Positions 10,348 through 22,421 of a DNA stretch of 64,000 bases are shown here, one piece after another. Origin of the DNA: Exophiala sp. HKRS030 (lineage: Eukaryota; Ascomycota; Eurotiomycetes; Chaetothyriales; Herpotrichiellaceae); NCBI GenBank assembly GCA_023897205.1, contig JAHWDD010000001.1, forward strand, positions 3,410,001 through 3,474,000, in the 5' to 3' direction. The stretch's first letter is position 1. Each line of letters starts with the position of its first letter. Both the position numbers and the translations under genes were made by a program. The notes beneath the pieces were generated by a model. That model did no database searches and had not been told where the DNA came from. It saw only the letters and a list, made by a program, of their open reading frames with translations.

Positions 10348-12373
10348 ATGATGAATGGCTCCGATCTCAAAAAGGCCGCCATTTCGCAAGCAAAAAAGGT
10401 TGCGACCACTGCCGCTCTCGCCGCCAACGGTAACGGTCAAAAGAAGAGGAGGAAAGGTGATAACCTCAAACCCATCATAACTTCTGACAATCCTTCTTCC
10501 AATCTCCATGACTCCCCCACTCGCATCGATCCCGAGTAAGTCAAACCCACTGTCAACCCCGTGATATCGCATCCATTTCCTCACCCTTCATCCCACCTGT
10601 TCAACCTTTGATTTCGTCATCGCATCGCACTTGTAATCCTGACAACTACCATCACGAAACTGATCACCCTCGATCCTTCAGACCCATGGATTCTCCTTTG
10701 ACTCATCGGAAACTCTCTTCAAATCACTCACATATTGACAGATCTCCCTCCTCATCCAACTCCGAAGAAGACCCCGCCGAGACCACCGCCGATGAAGAAG
10801 ACTCGGAAGATTACTGCAAGGGAGGCTATCATCCCGTTCATGTCGGCGAGACCTATAACAACGGGAAATATGTCGTTGTGAGAAAGTTGGGCTGGGGTCA
10901 CTTTTCCACCGTCTGGCTTTCGAGAGATACTGCCACTGGCAAACATGTAGCCCTCAAAGTCGTTCGATCTGCTGCGCATTACACCGAAACCGCCATTGAT
11001 GAGATCAAATTGTTAAAAAAGGTTGTACAAGCCAATCCCAATCATCCCGGCCGCCAATACGTCGTCAGCCTCCTTGATTCTTTCGAACACAAGGGTCCCA
11101 ATGGACTTCATGTTTGCATGGTCTTTGAAGTGCTCGGAGAAAATCTCCTCGGCTTGATCAAAAGGTGGAATCATCGAGGCATCCCCATGCCTTTGGTCAA
11201 ACAAATCACCAAACAAGTTCTCCTCGGTCTTGATTATCTCCATCGCGAATGTGGTATCATCCACACAGACTTGAAACCCGAAAACGTCCTCATCGAGATT
11301 GGCGACGTGGAACAGATCGTCAAGGCTTTCGTCAAAGATGAAAAAGAATCGAGTAAAGATGACAACAGAAATGGTCGAAGACGAAGAAGAACCCTCATCA
11401 CTGGCAGCCAGCCCCTCCCAAGTCCGCTGAATGCAAGCTTCTCCAACCTGGACAAGATTGGAATTCCTCATCTCCATCAGCCTAGTAGTCTGAACCAAGT
11501 GTTGAACGAGTCCACAAACAAATCACAAACAGAAGGCCTATCCATGGTAGAGCAACTCAGGCTCAGGTCAAAACAACACAATGACGAATCCGCCTCGGCC
11601 AAGAGTCGAGAAGCCACGACAGATCCCATCGAAAAAGATCTTGCTGGTGTTTCTCTCGATAGCAAGAAACCCAACGATGCGGAAAAGGTGCTAAAGACAG
11701 CCAAACACCAAGACGATCCTCTGGGTGAAATCATCTCGGTCAAGATCGCAGATCTGGGCAATGCCTGTTGGGTAGGTCACCACTTCACAAACGACATTCA
11801 AACTCGACAATATCGATCGCCAGAGGTGATTCTAGGAGCCAAATGGGGCGCGAGCACAGATGTATGGAGCATGGCATGCATGGTAAGTGGACAATCTGCA
11901 GATTTCCATGCCTAAATACTGACCTTGCAACTACAGGTGTTTGAGTTGATCACGGGTGACTATCTATTCGATCCTCAATCTGGAACCAAATATGGAAAGG
12001 ATGATGATCACATTGCGCAAATCATTGAGCTGCTCGGCCCTTTTCCCAAGTCATTATGTCTTTCTGGCAAGTGGTCTCAGGAGATATTTAATCGAAAGGG
12101 TGAACTTCGAAATATTCATCGCTTACGACACTGGGCTTTGCCCGACGTTCTACGCGAGAAGTATCACTTTTCACCTGAAGAAGGTCAAAGAATAGCAGCT
12201 TTTTTGAGCCCCATGCTCGAGTTGCTTCCCGAAGCTCGTGCAAATGCTGGTGGAATGAGCAACTCGGAGTTCTTGAAAGGCACCAAAGGTATGGACAATG
12301 TCAGTGTCGACATACCCGTGGGAACCAAGGGGATGGTATTGAGGGTTGGGCGACTGAAGTCAAGAAGCGGTGA
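10348..12373 (+). CDS. SRPK-type serine/threonine kinase (SR-protein kinase; C-terminal frame broken near 12330)
   Basis: Three exons: 10348-10535, 10682-11882 and 11938 onward. The introns have GTAAGT donors and CAG/ACAG acceptors. The kinase domain has LGWGHFSTVW, the catalytic loop IIHTDLKPENVL, DLGNACW in place of DFG, and a SRPK-like spacer of about 100 residues between the two lobes. C-terminally it has LLPEARANAGGMSN. SRPKs (dsk1/Sky1) phosphorylate RS-repeat splicing and export factors in the cytosol and nucleus. The family end EGWATEVKKR appears if one G is added to GGGG at 12329-12332, giving a stop at 12371-12373; the uncorrected frame runs to 12401 with an unrelated tail. The ATG at 10348 is chosen because lysine-rich exon 1 splices in phase to EPMDS. 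Confidence 0.88.
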
Positions 12374-13134
12374 TCACCATGTGGAGATCAAGCGTGAATG
12401 ATGATGACGAGGCACGGGTCTCTGCCTATATGTTGATTTCCTGACACAAATGGATTTGCACATTCTATGTGTTGTAGATCAAAGAAGAGCAGATACAGTG
12501 TCACATACAGAATACATGAGCTACACGAACTGGGCCGGACTAGTTAGACAATTTTTGGAGTCTTGTTTTCAAGGGAGAAATCTGTTTTGTCCACTTTGTT
12601 TTTCTACAATCTGGCAGTAATCAGACGAGGAAGTGGATCTACTCCTGTGACATAGGATTCAACAAGACCCCGAGAGAGTCATAAGGATTTCAGTCGTTTG
12701 ACGAGCTCTACATATTGTCTACATCTCTTCCTCGAAGGGAAACTACACAACAGTCTGGGTCAGGCAGCTTGGCACACTGTGCGTACAGTTGCTCCCTAGT
12801 GTCCGACGATGAAATAGATCTACTCTGGATAGATACACATCACAAGCCAGTGATCGATCATCATTGCCATTGCCGCGGACTCAATAGCGGCCGATGGAAT
12901 ACAATAACCCCAATCCATTTGCCTGGCCTAAGTGTTCTGATCCATACTAAAAGACAAGTTCGGTCTTGTCATTATATCAGCAGACGGCGAAACGAGGCTG
13001 CAGTCGAAGCTAATTGGCTAGCCTTGTCGAACCTTGTCCCATGTCATAGTGCAAATACGGTTGCACAAATCCATCTGGTCGCCCTCTCTTTTGCTATCGC
13101 GCAACCACAATCGACATAAGATACCCCAGATTTG
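12374..13134. other. Intergenic stretch without a recognised gene
   Basis: Presumably the 3' end of the SRPK gene and the promoter of whatever lies downstream. Reading frames are short and featureless. Confidence 0.5.
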
Positions 13135-13603
13135 ATGACCTCCGAGATCCCTCCTGTCACACATCGACGTCTTCTGGTACCATATCCCCAGGTACCCGAG
13201 GAAGTCCCCGTTAGGATGTTCATCTCAAACGCAAAGGTGGAGTGACTGTCGCGCTCAAAGTCATGCCGAGAAGTGGCGTGATGATTCTGACACTGAAGCA
13301 AGATCCACCATATGCGTCCATCAAAGTCAACTCTTGCAATTCCAACGAGGTGAGTTCGGAATGGTCTCGACGTTATACCTCTCGCATGACAGAAGAGGAA
13401 AAAAACACAGATTAGGAATCGTAAGTCTCCAGATCTGAACGCGAGGTTTTGTGTCTCCGAGGGTTTTGCGTACCCGATTTCCGCTGTTCTCTTTTTGTCT
13501 CCCCCACACAGATATGGATGCATTCGATAATTACCTCAGTAAGTCATGCCGGCATCCACAAGATTGGTATGGACACGCGACAAACGTTTGCGAGCACAGG
13601 TGA
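13135..13603 (+). CDS. Possible small multi-exon gene, unknown (frame break near 13235)
   Basis: An ATG at 13135 opens 34 codons of ordinary-looking protein (MTSEIPPVTHRRLLVPYPQV and onward), ending soon after ISNAK. If one base is missing at AAAGG (about 13233-13237), the frame continues as GGVTVALKVMPRSGV to a good donor, GTGAGT at 13350. Possible later pieces are ATTAGGAATC between ACACAG and GTAAGT, and a last exon from about 13513 reading MDAFDNYLSK with a stop at 13601. I recognise no family. The region is also open on the other strand, so this may be chance; it is listed because splice signals and composition agree. Confidence 0.25.
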
Positions 13604-13720
13604 GGCAGACCACTGACTTTCCGACCTGCTGAGTTGTCATGACAAAAGGTTTGTCTTTGTCATGTTTAAGGCTTCCGTTATGCGTCCGTACATGTTGCTC
13701 ACCTATCCTGCCGCTACTGC

Positions 13721-15592
13721 GTGATGTTTATATCTATCTCGCTCATTCTCTTTACCGCCTTCCCCATACTCATCGCTCTATGCTCGTTCATGTTCATGTT
13801 CCCACTGAGGGGCATCTTATCTCCAACACACCAACAAGCGCATCAAATCACTAGAATCCTCACAACCATGTCCGCCGTCTCCACGCACAGTGCAAGTGTC
13901 AGTGCATTCTCCTCTCGCGCCTCGACGCCACGTTCTGTTCCCTCTTCAACACGCCCTCAAACACCTGATCAACCAATATCACTTGCCTATGACTACGCGC
14001 CGGAAACCGTCATCATCGTCGGATCGGGTCTGGCAGCACTCTCCGCTGCCAGTGAACTGATCCAACAACAAATCCCAGTCCACATCCTAGAACGCCAGGC
14101 TCATGCCGGTGGGAACAGTATCAAAGCATCCAGTGGCATCAATGGGGTTCCGACAAGATATCAAACCTCGATTCCTGGACCAACGAAAGAAAAATCAGAT
14201 TCCATTGCTACCTTCTATGCTGACACGGCCAAGTCAGTCGGCCTAGACCTTTTACACACATCATTTTTCGAAGAGAGGGATGAACTGATCAGTACATTGA
14301 CCACAAATTCGGCTGAAGCCGTTGGCTGGCTCACGGATGATATAGGTGTCGACCTGAGCAGAGTTGCCAGACTAGGCGGCCATTCCTTCGCCCGTACACA
14401 TCGAGGCGCTGGGAATCTGCCACCGGGTAGAGCAATTGTCATGGCATTGCTGAAACAGATCCAGGACAGCAAGCTTGCCACCGTCGAGACTGGTGCTAAC
14501 GTCACCGGCGTGGTGAGAAGGGGCACAGATGGTCTAGTCATCGGAGTCGACGTAGAGAAGACTGAACCACAACAAAAATCTTCTGACTCAGACACAAGCC
14601 AGGAGAAGATAACAACTACAACGAAGACGACACTCACAGGCCCCGTCATCTTCGCTGCTGGAGGATTCGCAGGCGACGGCCAAGGTCTCCTGCACCGATA
14701 CCGACCAGACCTAGCCGACTACCCGAGCACCAACGACGCACTACCCGGCTCCGCTCGACTACTACGCCAAATCGGCGCACAGCTACGAGATATGGATCTC
14801 GTACAAGTTCACCCGACAGGCTTCGTCGATGAAAGCAGTCAAGGAGCCAACCGATTCAAACCAACCAAATTCCTCGCCGCCGAAGTTCTACGCGGAGAAG
14901 GCGGCATCCTCCTATCGACGCAGGACGGCAAGCGGTTCGTCGACGAGCTGCAAACACGCAAGGTCGTGACAGAACGCATCAAGAAACTCAAGGTCCGTGA
15001 CACACAGCCCCTGAGGCAATGGGACGTCAAACTCGTTCTCGACCAGGGCTCTTATGAGGCGGCCAAGAGCCACATTGATTTCTACCTGTGGAAAGGCCTG
15101 ATGCGCAAAGTCAGCGTTACCGAACTACAAGCCGAGCTCGACCTCGCCACTCATCAAGACAAAACCACCGCCAGCTCCACCAACATCCTCCGCACACTGC
15201 AAGAATACGCCTCCATCACGACAGGCCGCAAGACCGACCCGCTCGGGCGCACCACCTTCGGAGCCTGGACCTTGACCAACCCAACACCCGACTCACCTCT
15301 GTACGTCGGCACGGTGACGCCGGTGATCCACTACACAATGGGCGGCGTGGCATTCAACGCCGAAGCCGAGGTTCTCGACGACCACGGCCGGGCGATCACG
15401 GGCCTGTGGGCGGCCGGCGAGATAACGGGTGGTCTGCACGGCGGGAACAGACTCGGTGGTAGCTCGTTGCTCGAGTGTGTCGTGTTTGGCCGCATTGCGG
15501 GTAGGAATGTCGCGAGGTATCTAAGGCAGGGCCAGTGGCATGCCAAGGCCGATCGCGATCAGAGGGCCGAGCATTATGAGAGTCCGGCTTAG
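13721..15592 (+). CDS. osm1: Soluble fumarate reductase (flavoprotein, Osm1/Frd1-like)
   Basis: Fungal fumarate reductases reduce fumarate to succinate with FADH2, re-oxidising flavin in anaerobic or oxidative-folding metabolism. The single exon shows the FAD-binding VIIVGSGLAALSAA, GGNSIKASSGING, LGGHSFARTHR, MDLVQVHPTGF, AAEVLRGEGGILL, the substrate-site HYTMGGV, and AAGEITGGLHGGNRLGGSSL. Two starts are possible. From 13721 the protein is 623 residues with a hydrophobic N-terminal segment of about 25 residues. From 13868, which has the better context ACCATGTCC, it is 574 residues and lacks that segment. Yeast Osm1 also has a hydrophobic N-terminal segment. A lysine/serine-rich insert near residue 285 is variable. 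A GACGGT repeat lies just downstream. Confidence 0.93.
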   Translation: MMFISISLILFTAFPILIALCSFMFMFPLRGILSPTHQQAHQITRILTTMSAVSTHSASVSAFSSRASTPRSVPSSTRPQTPDQPISLAYDYAPETVIIVGSGLAALSAASELIQQQIPVHILERQAHAGGNSIKASSGINGVPTRYQTSIPGPTKEKSDSIATFYADTAKSVGLDLLHTSFFEERDELISTLTTNSAEAVGWLTDDIGVDLSRVARLGGHSFARTHRGAGNLPPGRAIVMALLKQIQDSKLATVETGANVTGVVRRGTDGLVIGVDVEKTEPQQKSSDSDTSQEKITTTTKTTLTGPVIFAAGGFAGDGQGLLHRYRPDLADYPSTNDALPGSARLLRQIGAQLRDMDLVQVHPTGFVDESSQGANRFKPTKFLAAEVLRGEGGILLSTQDGKRFVDELQTRKVVTERIKKLKVRDTQPLRQWDVKLVLDQGSYEAAKSHIDFYLWKGLMRKVSVTELQAELDLATHQDKTTASSTNILRTLQEYASITTGRKTDPLGRTTFGAWTLTNPTPDSPLYVGTVTPVIHYTMGGVAFNAEAEVLDDHGRAITGLWAAGEITGGLHGGNRLGGSSLLECVVFGRIAGRNVARYLRQGQWHAKADRDQRAEHYESPA

Positions 15593-16411
15593 GAAAGGGG
15601 AGAGGCAGAATTGCGCGTTGACGGTGACGGTGACGGTGACGGTGACGGTGACGGTGGCAGTAATCATGATGAGGGTGGGATGGGAATCCACGAGGCGGAA
15701 GATTAGGTCGGTTCAAATGGTCGACCGGCGTGCTTACGATTTGCACAGTTTTTTTAATGACACAGGCCAAGAGTTGCCGGCGGGTGGGATGAATAAGGTG
15801 GTCAGTAGGTCTATCGACGGCTTACACGGGAGTAGGTAGAGTTGTAGTATATACATGACCCCTTTTTGTTCGGGGACATGTAGAAGTAGCCTGGACGAAT
15901 GGCACGTAGAAAGGAGGTATATATGAGATACGCATATACCCACACGTGTATACACACACATACACCAAACAACAACGACAAGGAACGAAAAACACAGACT
16001 ACGAGCATCCTAGGCAATGCAGAACAAAAAGGGTTTTTTAATCTAACATTTCTCCTAATCCCGAAATCGTTTCTGGATCTCTGGATCTGGGTTTACAGAC
16101 CTTTAAAAATAGGAAGCGCTATGTTTTGTTTTCATGCCTCACTCGATACATGCATGAGCTGGTCTTACGACGCAAATGGTGGTTGAGTCAGATCGAGCAG
16201 TCGTGCCGTGTCGTCCAGGCCTTCAAGTCGTCAACTCGTCAACTCCTCACCATGCGTCACGAGATGATCGTCCGTGTGTTTTGAAACGTGGGCGTGTCGC
16301 ATATCATGTTGAGGACTTGATGGATTCAAAGACTGGACTGGACGTACATCAGAGAATGAAGTGATGCGATCAAGGCTGAAAGAGACTTGAAACCTCGTTT
16401 GTCCAATCTAC
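15593..16411. other. Intergenic gap between convergent genes
   Basis: It holds the 3' ends of fumarate reductase and eIF3c, a TGACGG microsatellite (15619-15656) and a CA/TA-rich patch at about 15940-15965. No gene is seen. Confidence 0.55.
15619..15656. repeat. TGACGG microsatellite, six units
   Basis: Six consecutive TGACGG units about 27 bp after the fumarate reductase stop. This is non-coding simple sequence. Confidence 0.9.
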
Positions 16412-19074
16412 TTAAGCCTTGATGGCACCGCCCAAAGCACCGCCGCTGAATTGCTGACCTCCCGGTTGTCTCCTCTGGCCCGGCTGTCCTCTAGGCAGAC
16501 CGGCGACGCCACCTGCAGTACGGCCTCTGCCGCCCCGACCGCCTCGCTGGCCTTGATCCCTCTGGAAGGCATTCGCCATACCGGCGGTTCTGGTCTCGAG
16601 GACCTTCTCGTTGGACTCGAGAATGCCCATTGCCTTCTCGCTGAGCGTGATGGCCTGGCTTTGCAGGCGCGACAGCTCGACGCCCTTGCGGAACACGATG
16701 GCGTCGTTGACCTGGTCGAGCGCGGCGGCAAGTTCTTCGTGCGAGATCATCTTGGAGATGATGGCGGCGATCGTCTTGGCGTCGAGTTCGAACATGCCTG
16801 ACAGTGTCGTGATGGAGAGAGTGTCGTAGTATGGTGCATAGGTGAAGAGGTAGGTTCTGAGGCCTTCTTCTTGGATTTGCGCGGACAGCATTTCTTTGAC
16901 TTTTTCCTTGTCCGCGCCGAGGAGGTCCCAAATGGCAATCTTGGAGATCAGCTCTTGGGTCTTCTTCCAGTCGCCTTGGGCTAGTGCTTTGGCGGCTTGC
17001 ATCACATGGTCGCGAGTGTTCTCCGGCGGGCCTTGGAAGACTTGTCTTTCGGTGTACTCGAGCATGCGTCGGAAGGTCTTGGAGATGACCCGCTTGCGTA
17101 CATCTGGTGACGAACCGGTTTGTGCGAGTAAGGGAATTTCTAGGAGCATGCTGCAGGTGAGGTAGACGCACTCGAGGAGTTCAAGATTGATGTGCATGTG
17201 GAAGGGTAGTTGACGTTGACGCTCCAGGCGTTCTTGCTCCGGTGTTACGGTTGAGTATCTTTGCATGATGACTCCCTGGGCGAGAAGTTCCTTCTGACGG
17301 CCAGAACCGCAGATCTCCTGAAGGACGCCTTGGGCTTCGTAACAGAGACCAGCTCGGAAAGCGCACAGTCCAATTTGCACCAGTGTGCGGTTGAAGAGAA
17401 TCTGTGTGCTGACATCGAATGATGAGATGTTTTCAGTCAAGTGGCTCATCAGGGCAAGGTCACGAGCGCGATAGTATTCATCTTGGAGGGCGAGGAAGTA
17501 AATCTGGCACAGCATGGCGCGTGCACGGATGATGCCCTCACTATTCTCGAACAGGTGATTGCAGAGCTTCTGTACCAAATCAGCGACTTCGGTATACTGG
17601 CCACGAGGTGTCAAAGTGGAATCGAGATTCGACGGTAATGCTGCCCAAGCCTTCTCTTCAAGGATCTTGACAACCTGGGTGGGTTTGAAATAAACATGCT
17701 CGAGACGTCTGATGGTGGTTCGGTTGACATTATCTTGCCGACTTTCGGACTTTTCGAGTTTCTTGTTGATGGTTTCGATATAGATGAGAGTTCGGACGAT
17801 ATCTGCGTAAAGGGATTGTTCGTCACCTAGTCGCTCGATATATTCTGCAGTATGAGGGTCGGTCTGCTGGAGTGATCTGGTCAGTTCGTCGTCTAGTCTT
17901 TCGACAAGCGAGACCACGCTGCCGGGAATCTTGAAGATTTCTCCCCGCTCGGGGCTAGGTGTCTTGTCATCATCCTCCCATTCATCTGCACCTTCGACGA
18001 CAATCCAGTTGGGTTCGTCCTCTAGAGTCTGTAGAAGAGAGGACAGCTCCCGCTCAGCAGCTCGCCATGATTCTTGTGACATGTATGCTTGTACTGAAGA
18101 AGCTGTGACATCGAAGCGTGTTGAGATGAGGGTCAATAAGACTCGGATTCTTTGATAAGGGCTGACGGCGACCTCCAATAGTCTTTCCATAACACGGATC
18201 TGCTCTGATCGATCTGTGTTCTTCTTACCACGAGACTCAACGATTGTTCTCAGGTGCTTGAGGATACTCTCCGGGGTATATACGAGAGTCTTGCCTCCAC
18301 GACCGACAGTGGCAAAGCCCTCTTCATCGATGGATGCCTCGAGAGCATCTAGCCGTTGGACTTTGCTTTTTCGAGTCTTTTCGACGACTTCATGTTGGTC
18401 ATCCTCATCCTCTGACTCCATGTATGCGTCTTTGTCTTCTCGATATTTGTCAATTTCTGTGGTATAATCTTTGTTGTTCTTCTTGATTTTCTGTTTCATG
18501 GCGTTGAAACCTTTGGCATTGATGGGATTCATTTTCTTGCCACCAGTCTTCTGCTTATCGTTTGTTTCATTGATCATATCCTCGAGGTCGGCGATGATCT
18601 TAATGTAGACCTTTGGTGTTGTGCCCTGTTGCAGGACTTTGACTACTTGCCGATTCATTTTGTCGAATTCTGTCGAAACCATGTTAGAGAAAACGTGCAA
18701 GTCAGAGTATGAATAGGTAACTAACCTGTGGAAACAACAGCCCAATCATTGATTTTCTCAGCATTCTCAATCAGTTTGATCGTGCCTTCTAATTCCTCAA
18801 AACGCTTGTCCTTTGCACTCTTGACCACTCGCTCTCGATCGTCATCTTCGCTGTCGTCGCTGTCGTCGGCTGCTCCGCCGGAAGGCTTCAAAAAGCGACT
18901 GGCACCAACGCCTTGTCCTTCGTCTTCGGAGGAGGAATCGTCATCGGAGTCATCTTCGTCCTCCTCTTCGGATTCTTCTTCAGATTCCTCTTCGCTTTGG
19001 CTGTAGAGTTCTTCCTCTTCAGACGAGCTGCTCTCGCTGTCGCTATCTCCTCCGTGGAAAAATCGTGAAGACAT
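16412..19074 (-). CDS. nip1: Eukaryotic translation initiation factor 3 subunit C (eIF3c/Nip1)
   Basis: Exon 1 is 19074-18726. The intron 18725-18670 has GTTAGT and ACAG. Exon 2 is 18669-16412, giving 868 residues, the usual length. The N-terminus begins [20 protein letters not shown] and continues as an acidic Ser/Glu/Asp stretch, which in known eIF3c binds eIF1 and eIF5. The splice joins WAVVST to [14 protein letters not shown]. The C-terminal third has the PCI-type helical region ([17 protein letters not shown]) that builds the eIF3 core, and the protein ends in an RGG-rich tail. It acts in the cytosol in 43S preinitiation complex assembly. The phases and reading are clean, with no frame break. 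It is transcribed in the same direction as YAK1, 0.8 kb away. Confidence 0.95.
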
Positions 19075-19907
19075 CTTTGCTGGTAGTGAGATCGAACAAT
19101 CAATTCCACTGGGTAACCAGATGGTGTTTGTTGAGCAATGAGTCAGTCTCAGTCAAGGCTGCGGCAGCAAAATTGTGTGGTTCGCCGCTTTGCCGCAGTT
19201 TTCGTGGGCCTGTCATTCGCCAAGAGTTACGTCACGTGTTACGAGTCACTTACCTATCGAGGCACACAGACTCTACGACTCTACGAGCATTTTACTCCAT
19301 GTCCGGGTTCAAGCACGATCTCGGTATCAGGCCATTTCGTGTCGAGTGAATGCAAAATTTGTCCTGATCAGCTTCTATCATATACTAGTTAAGTGCCTAA
19401 CATGTCAGACCATTGGTAGAAGTCCTGCGTACACGACAAAGCTTTCGACCACTTCATAAGGATCCTTCAGCCCGTGACCGTCTGGTCCACGCTCCGCTTA
19501 TCCCTGCGTGTTGTCTTGCATCGGACATGCACCAGGCGGCCACCAAATTCAGATATTGGGCGTCGACTCTCTTGACCGGATCAGCGCGGCGTTGCTGTAA
19601 TCAAGGGGGAAACCCGCAGCTTTCGTCTGAGTAGGTACGAGCCAAGCAGGCTTTCTCATTGAGTCGTAGTGTGTACCACCAAGAGGGAAGCCTCATGGTA
19701 TATAGTCTGTTTGGCCGAATTGATTCGTCAAGCCCATGGAAAGAAAGTCATGACGGCCTTTATTCAATCAGTACTACCTGCTCGATCGTTGCTTTGTCGA
19801 ACATCCTGAACTAGGACTTTCCACCATGTTGGGCCCGTCTGGTGGAGGAGTGCTCCCATGCTTTCCAACCTCCCATAGGTTGTGGCAATTTCGAGCAGTC
19901 ATTCATC
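19075..19907. other. Intergenic stretch without a recognised gene
   Basis: Promoter of eIF3c and 3' region of YAK1. Short open frames have no features. Confidence 0.5.
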
Positions 19908-22421
19908 TCAGTGCCATTGTGCTTTGTTCATGAAAGTATCACCCATTGCTCCATCCTCCAGATTCCTGATAAAGTCTCGATTCCGCTGGTTCCGACTTCC
20001 GCGGCGCCGAGCTGTTGAAGGCGAATCAACATATCCATCAGCTGGCGGTGGGTAGTATGCGGGACTTGGCTGGAGCCTGATTGGAGCATTGGGGTCGAGG
20101 TGGCTAGCAACGCGTTGTATCGCGGCTGGGATACCGGCCTGTTGCTGATCCATGGTAGACGCTCGTTGTCGTCCGGCTCTTTGCGTGGCTTGCGCGTATA
20201 GATTTTGCTGGTGGTTGTAATGTGCAGGATTCATCTGGGGAGCTTGCTGCGCCATCATACCCATCGGTGGGACATAATTGCCTGTATGCGAAGGATAAGG
20301 AGGTGGAGCGGCTTGTTGGTGCCCTTGATACATGGTATTATACATGGGTGGTTGTGATTGTGGGTATGGAGTCATCTGCATGTTGTAGGCATTCTGGGCT
20401 GCCGTTTGCGCTTGGGCATGTGCTTGGGCAGCCTGAGCTTGAGCCTGAGCTGCCTGAGCGGCTCTTTGTTTGCTCAAAGCCTCAGCTTGCTGTTGCTGCT
20501 GCACACCAGGCGCAGGCGTTTTGCTTGACGAAGGTGACTTTAGGTTCATTGGTGGCACGAAAGGCTGTGTGAACTTTTGTTGCGTGATGAAGGGATGCAA
20601 TTTTGCCTGCTGGGGCGACCATCTCTCCAAGGGATTCGTAGTCAAAAGACCTCGAACAAAGTCAATGAATGCAACTCGATTGTTCATTTCTGCCGAATGA
20701 TTAGCACTGCGCAGCAATTCAGTGATCATCCATCTTACCTCTCTCAATCTCCGCTTGTTTCATATTCTTCCTCGGCATGGAATAACTTCTGATAATTTCT
20801 GGTAAAGTCGTCGCTTGGAAATACTTTTTGCTCGGCTGCTCTTTGACATTGTGCTCCCTAGAATACTGTTCCATACTCTTTAACCGATAAGATCGACGTC
20901 CAAATTCATCGTTGGTCTTCTCAAAGAATTCGCCTGATTGTTTCCCCATTTCCAACATCCACATGGGTGGCATGCCCAGCATCTCGACTATGCGGGATAC
21001 TTGGTTGTACTCAGACGACCCGGGGAAAAGAGGCAAGCCTAGGAAGAGCTCAACCACAATGCAGCCCAATGACCACATGTCAATCGCAGAAGAATAAGGG
21101 AGTCCAAGAAGGACTTCTGGAGATCGATAAAATCGGGATTGAATGTAAGTGTAGACAGTCTGCCTTTCGTCACACGCAGATCCGAAGTCGATGATTTTGA
21201 TGATAGGACTTTCTAGATTTTTCAGAAGGATGTTCTCGGGTTTCAGATCGCAGTGGATGAGACGAGCTTTGTTGAGCAACGTAAGACCATTGAGCAGTTG
21301 TTGTGCAAATACCCGGACGAGGGTCGTGCTGAGGCCCCTAAACTGATTCTGCTTGATCAACTCGTATAGGTTGACACTCAACAATTCAAATACCAGGCAC
21401 AGATGCTGGCGGTGGATGAAAGTGTCCTTCAGGCGGAGCAGATGGTGGTCATCGTTTTTGTCGAGTTTTTGGTTCAACAAATCGAGAACAGACACTTCCA
21501 TCATACTCTGATTGAAGTAAGCAGTTCGATTCTTTATGACCTTGACTGCCACGACCTCCTGCGTCCTCAAATTCTGACACTTGACCACCTGTCCAAAGGT
21601 GCCTTGGCCGAGCACGTCTAAGATAAGATAGCGATTCTTGTGCCCAGCTTCTTCACTGCCTAAAATGTCATTGACGTAGAGAATGTAATCGCTATCATCA
21701 TTATCATAACCGTCATTTTTGGTGCCTTTGCTTGGCTTTGTAAGGACGCGTCTCGGGTTCCGCGAAGATTCGTACTTGAAGCTTGGGTTGCAAATTCGAT
21801 ACGTTGCTGGCAGGTAGGTTGTCAAAGATTGTAGGGGCTGATAAAACCACCTTCTGGATTTGCTCTCCTGAAAGGAGGTTGGGAGTTGACTCTTGGTGTC
21901 AAGTCTTGCATAGTTTTCACCTTCTGAAAGCGCGGGACTGGTCCTAAGCCAGGAGGAGCCTGCGAAGCCTGTCTAGACAAGGTCTGAGGCCTCGAGTGTT
22001 GGGGATTGGACGGATAATAGGAATCGGGACTGAGCTCATTATTCTGACTTGAGGAGTTGTAGTTGGATGGATATCGTGTAGGGGTGGGCGGCTCGCCATA
22101 TGGATCATTCTGATAGCTTAGGGACCGGGTTGGAGAATGCCGAGAAGAAGATGGCTGATTTAGGTATGCGAAGCTGTTGGGGTTTTGGGTCTTGGGGCTC
22201 GAAGCGTAGCCGGGATTTGTCGATTGAGCGATCATTGGAGAGTAGCGCTGGGCAGCTGAAGACGCCTCAGGGATATACTGAGCAGAAAGACGATGTTGAT
22301 GAACAGGACGCAAGGGATATTTGGAACGATTGTAAGGATCGGCGTCCTCCATAGGAACATCGACTTCGCTGTTGTGCTCGTAAGAATGCTGCTGTGTTGG
22401 AGGCGTCGAATTCAAAGACAT
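19908..22421 (-). CDS. yak1: DYRK-family kinase Yak1 (frame broken near 21835)
   Basis: Yak1 kinases restrain growth and respond to glucose, TOR and PKA signals. The N-terminal 195 residues, from ATG 22421, are Ser/Pro/Gln-rich and end NPEGGFISP. The kinase part, in another frame, carries TTYLPATYRICNP, the DYRK-homology box DYILYVNDILG, GQGTFGQVV, HCDLKPENIL, DFGSACDE and the activation loop YTYIQSRFYRSPE. The intron 20738-20690 joins AEIER to EMNNR, followed by a Gln/Ala-rich tail. Family members read straight from GGFISP-L to TTHLPATYR. Here this requires one extra base in the GGGG at 21834-21837 (CCCC on the coding strand); otherwise the frame stops after nine codons. No suitable splice sites bridge the break. 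Confidence 0.93.

Noticed and set aside
13044..13523. 159-codon minus-strand frame
   Set aside because: Cys/Arg/Trp-rich without domain; the plus strand offers a better, though still weak, gene model.
16491..17171. Long Arg-rich open frame inside eIF3c
   Set aside because: It lies in another frame of a clearly coding exon and has the Arg/His/Pro bias of a frame shadow.
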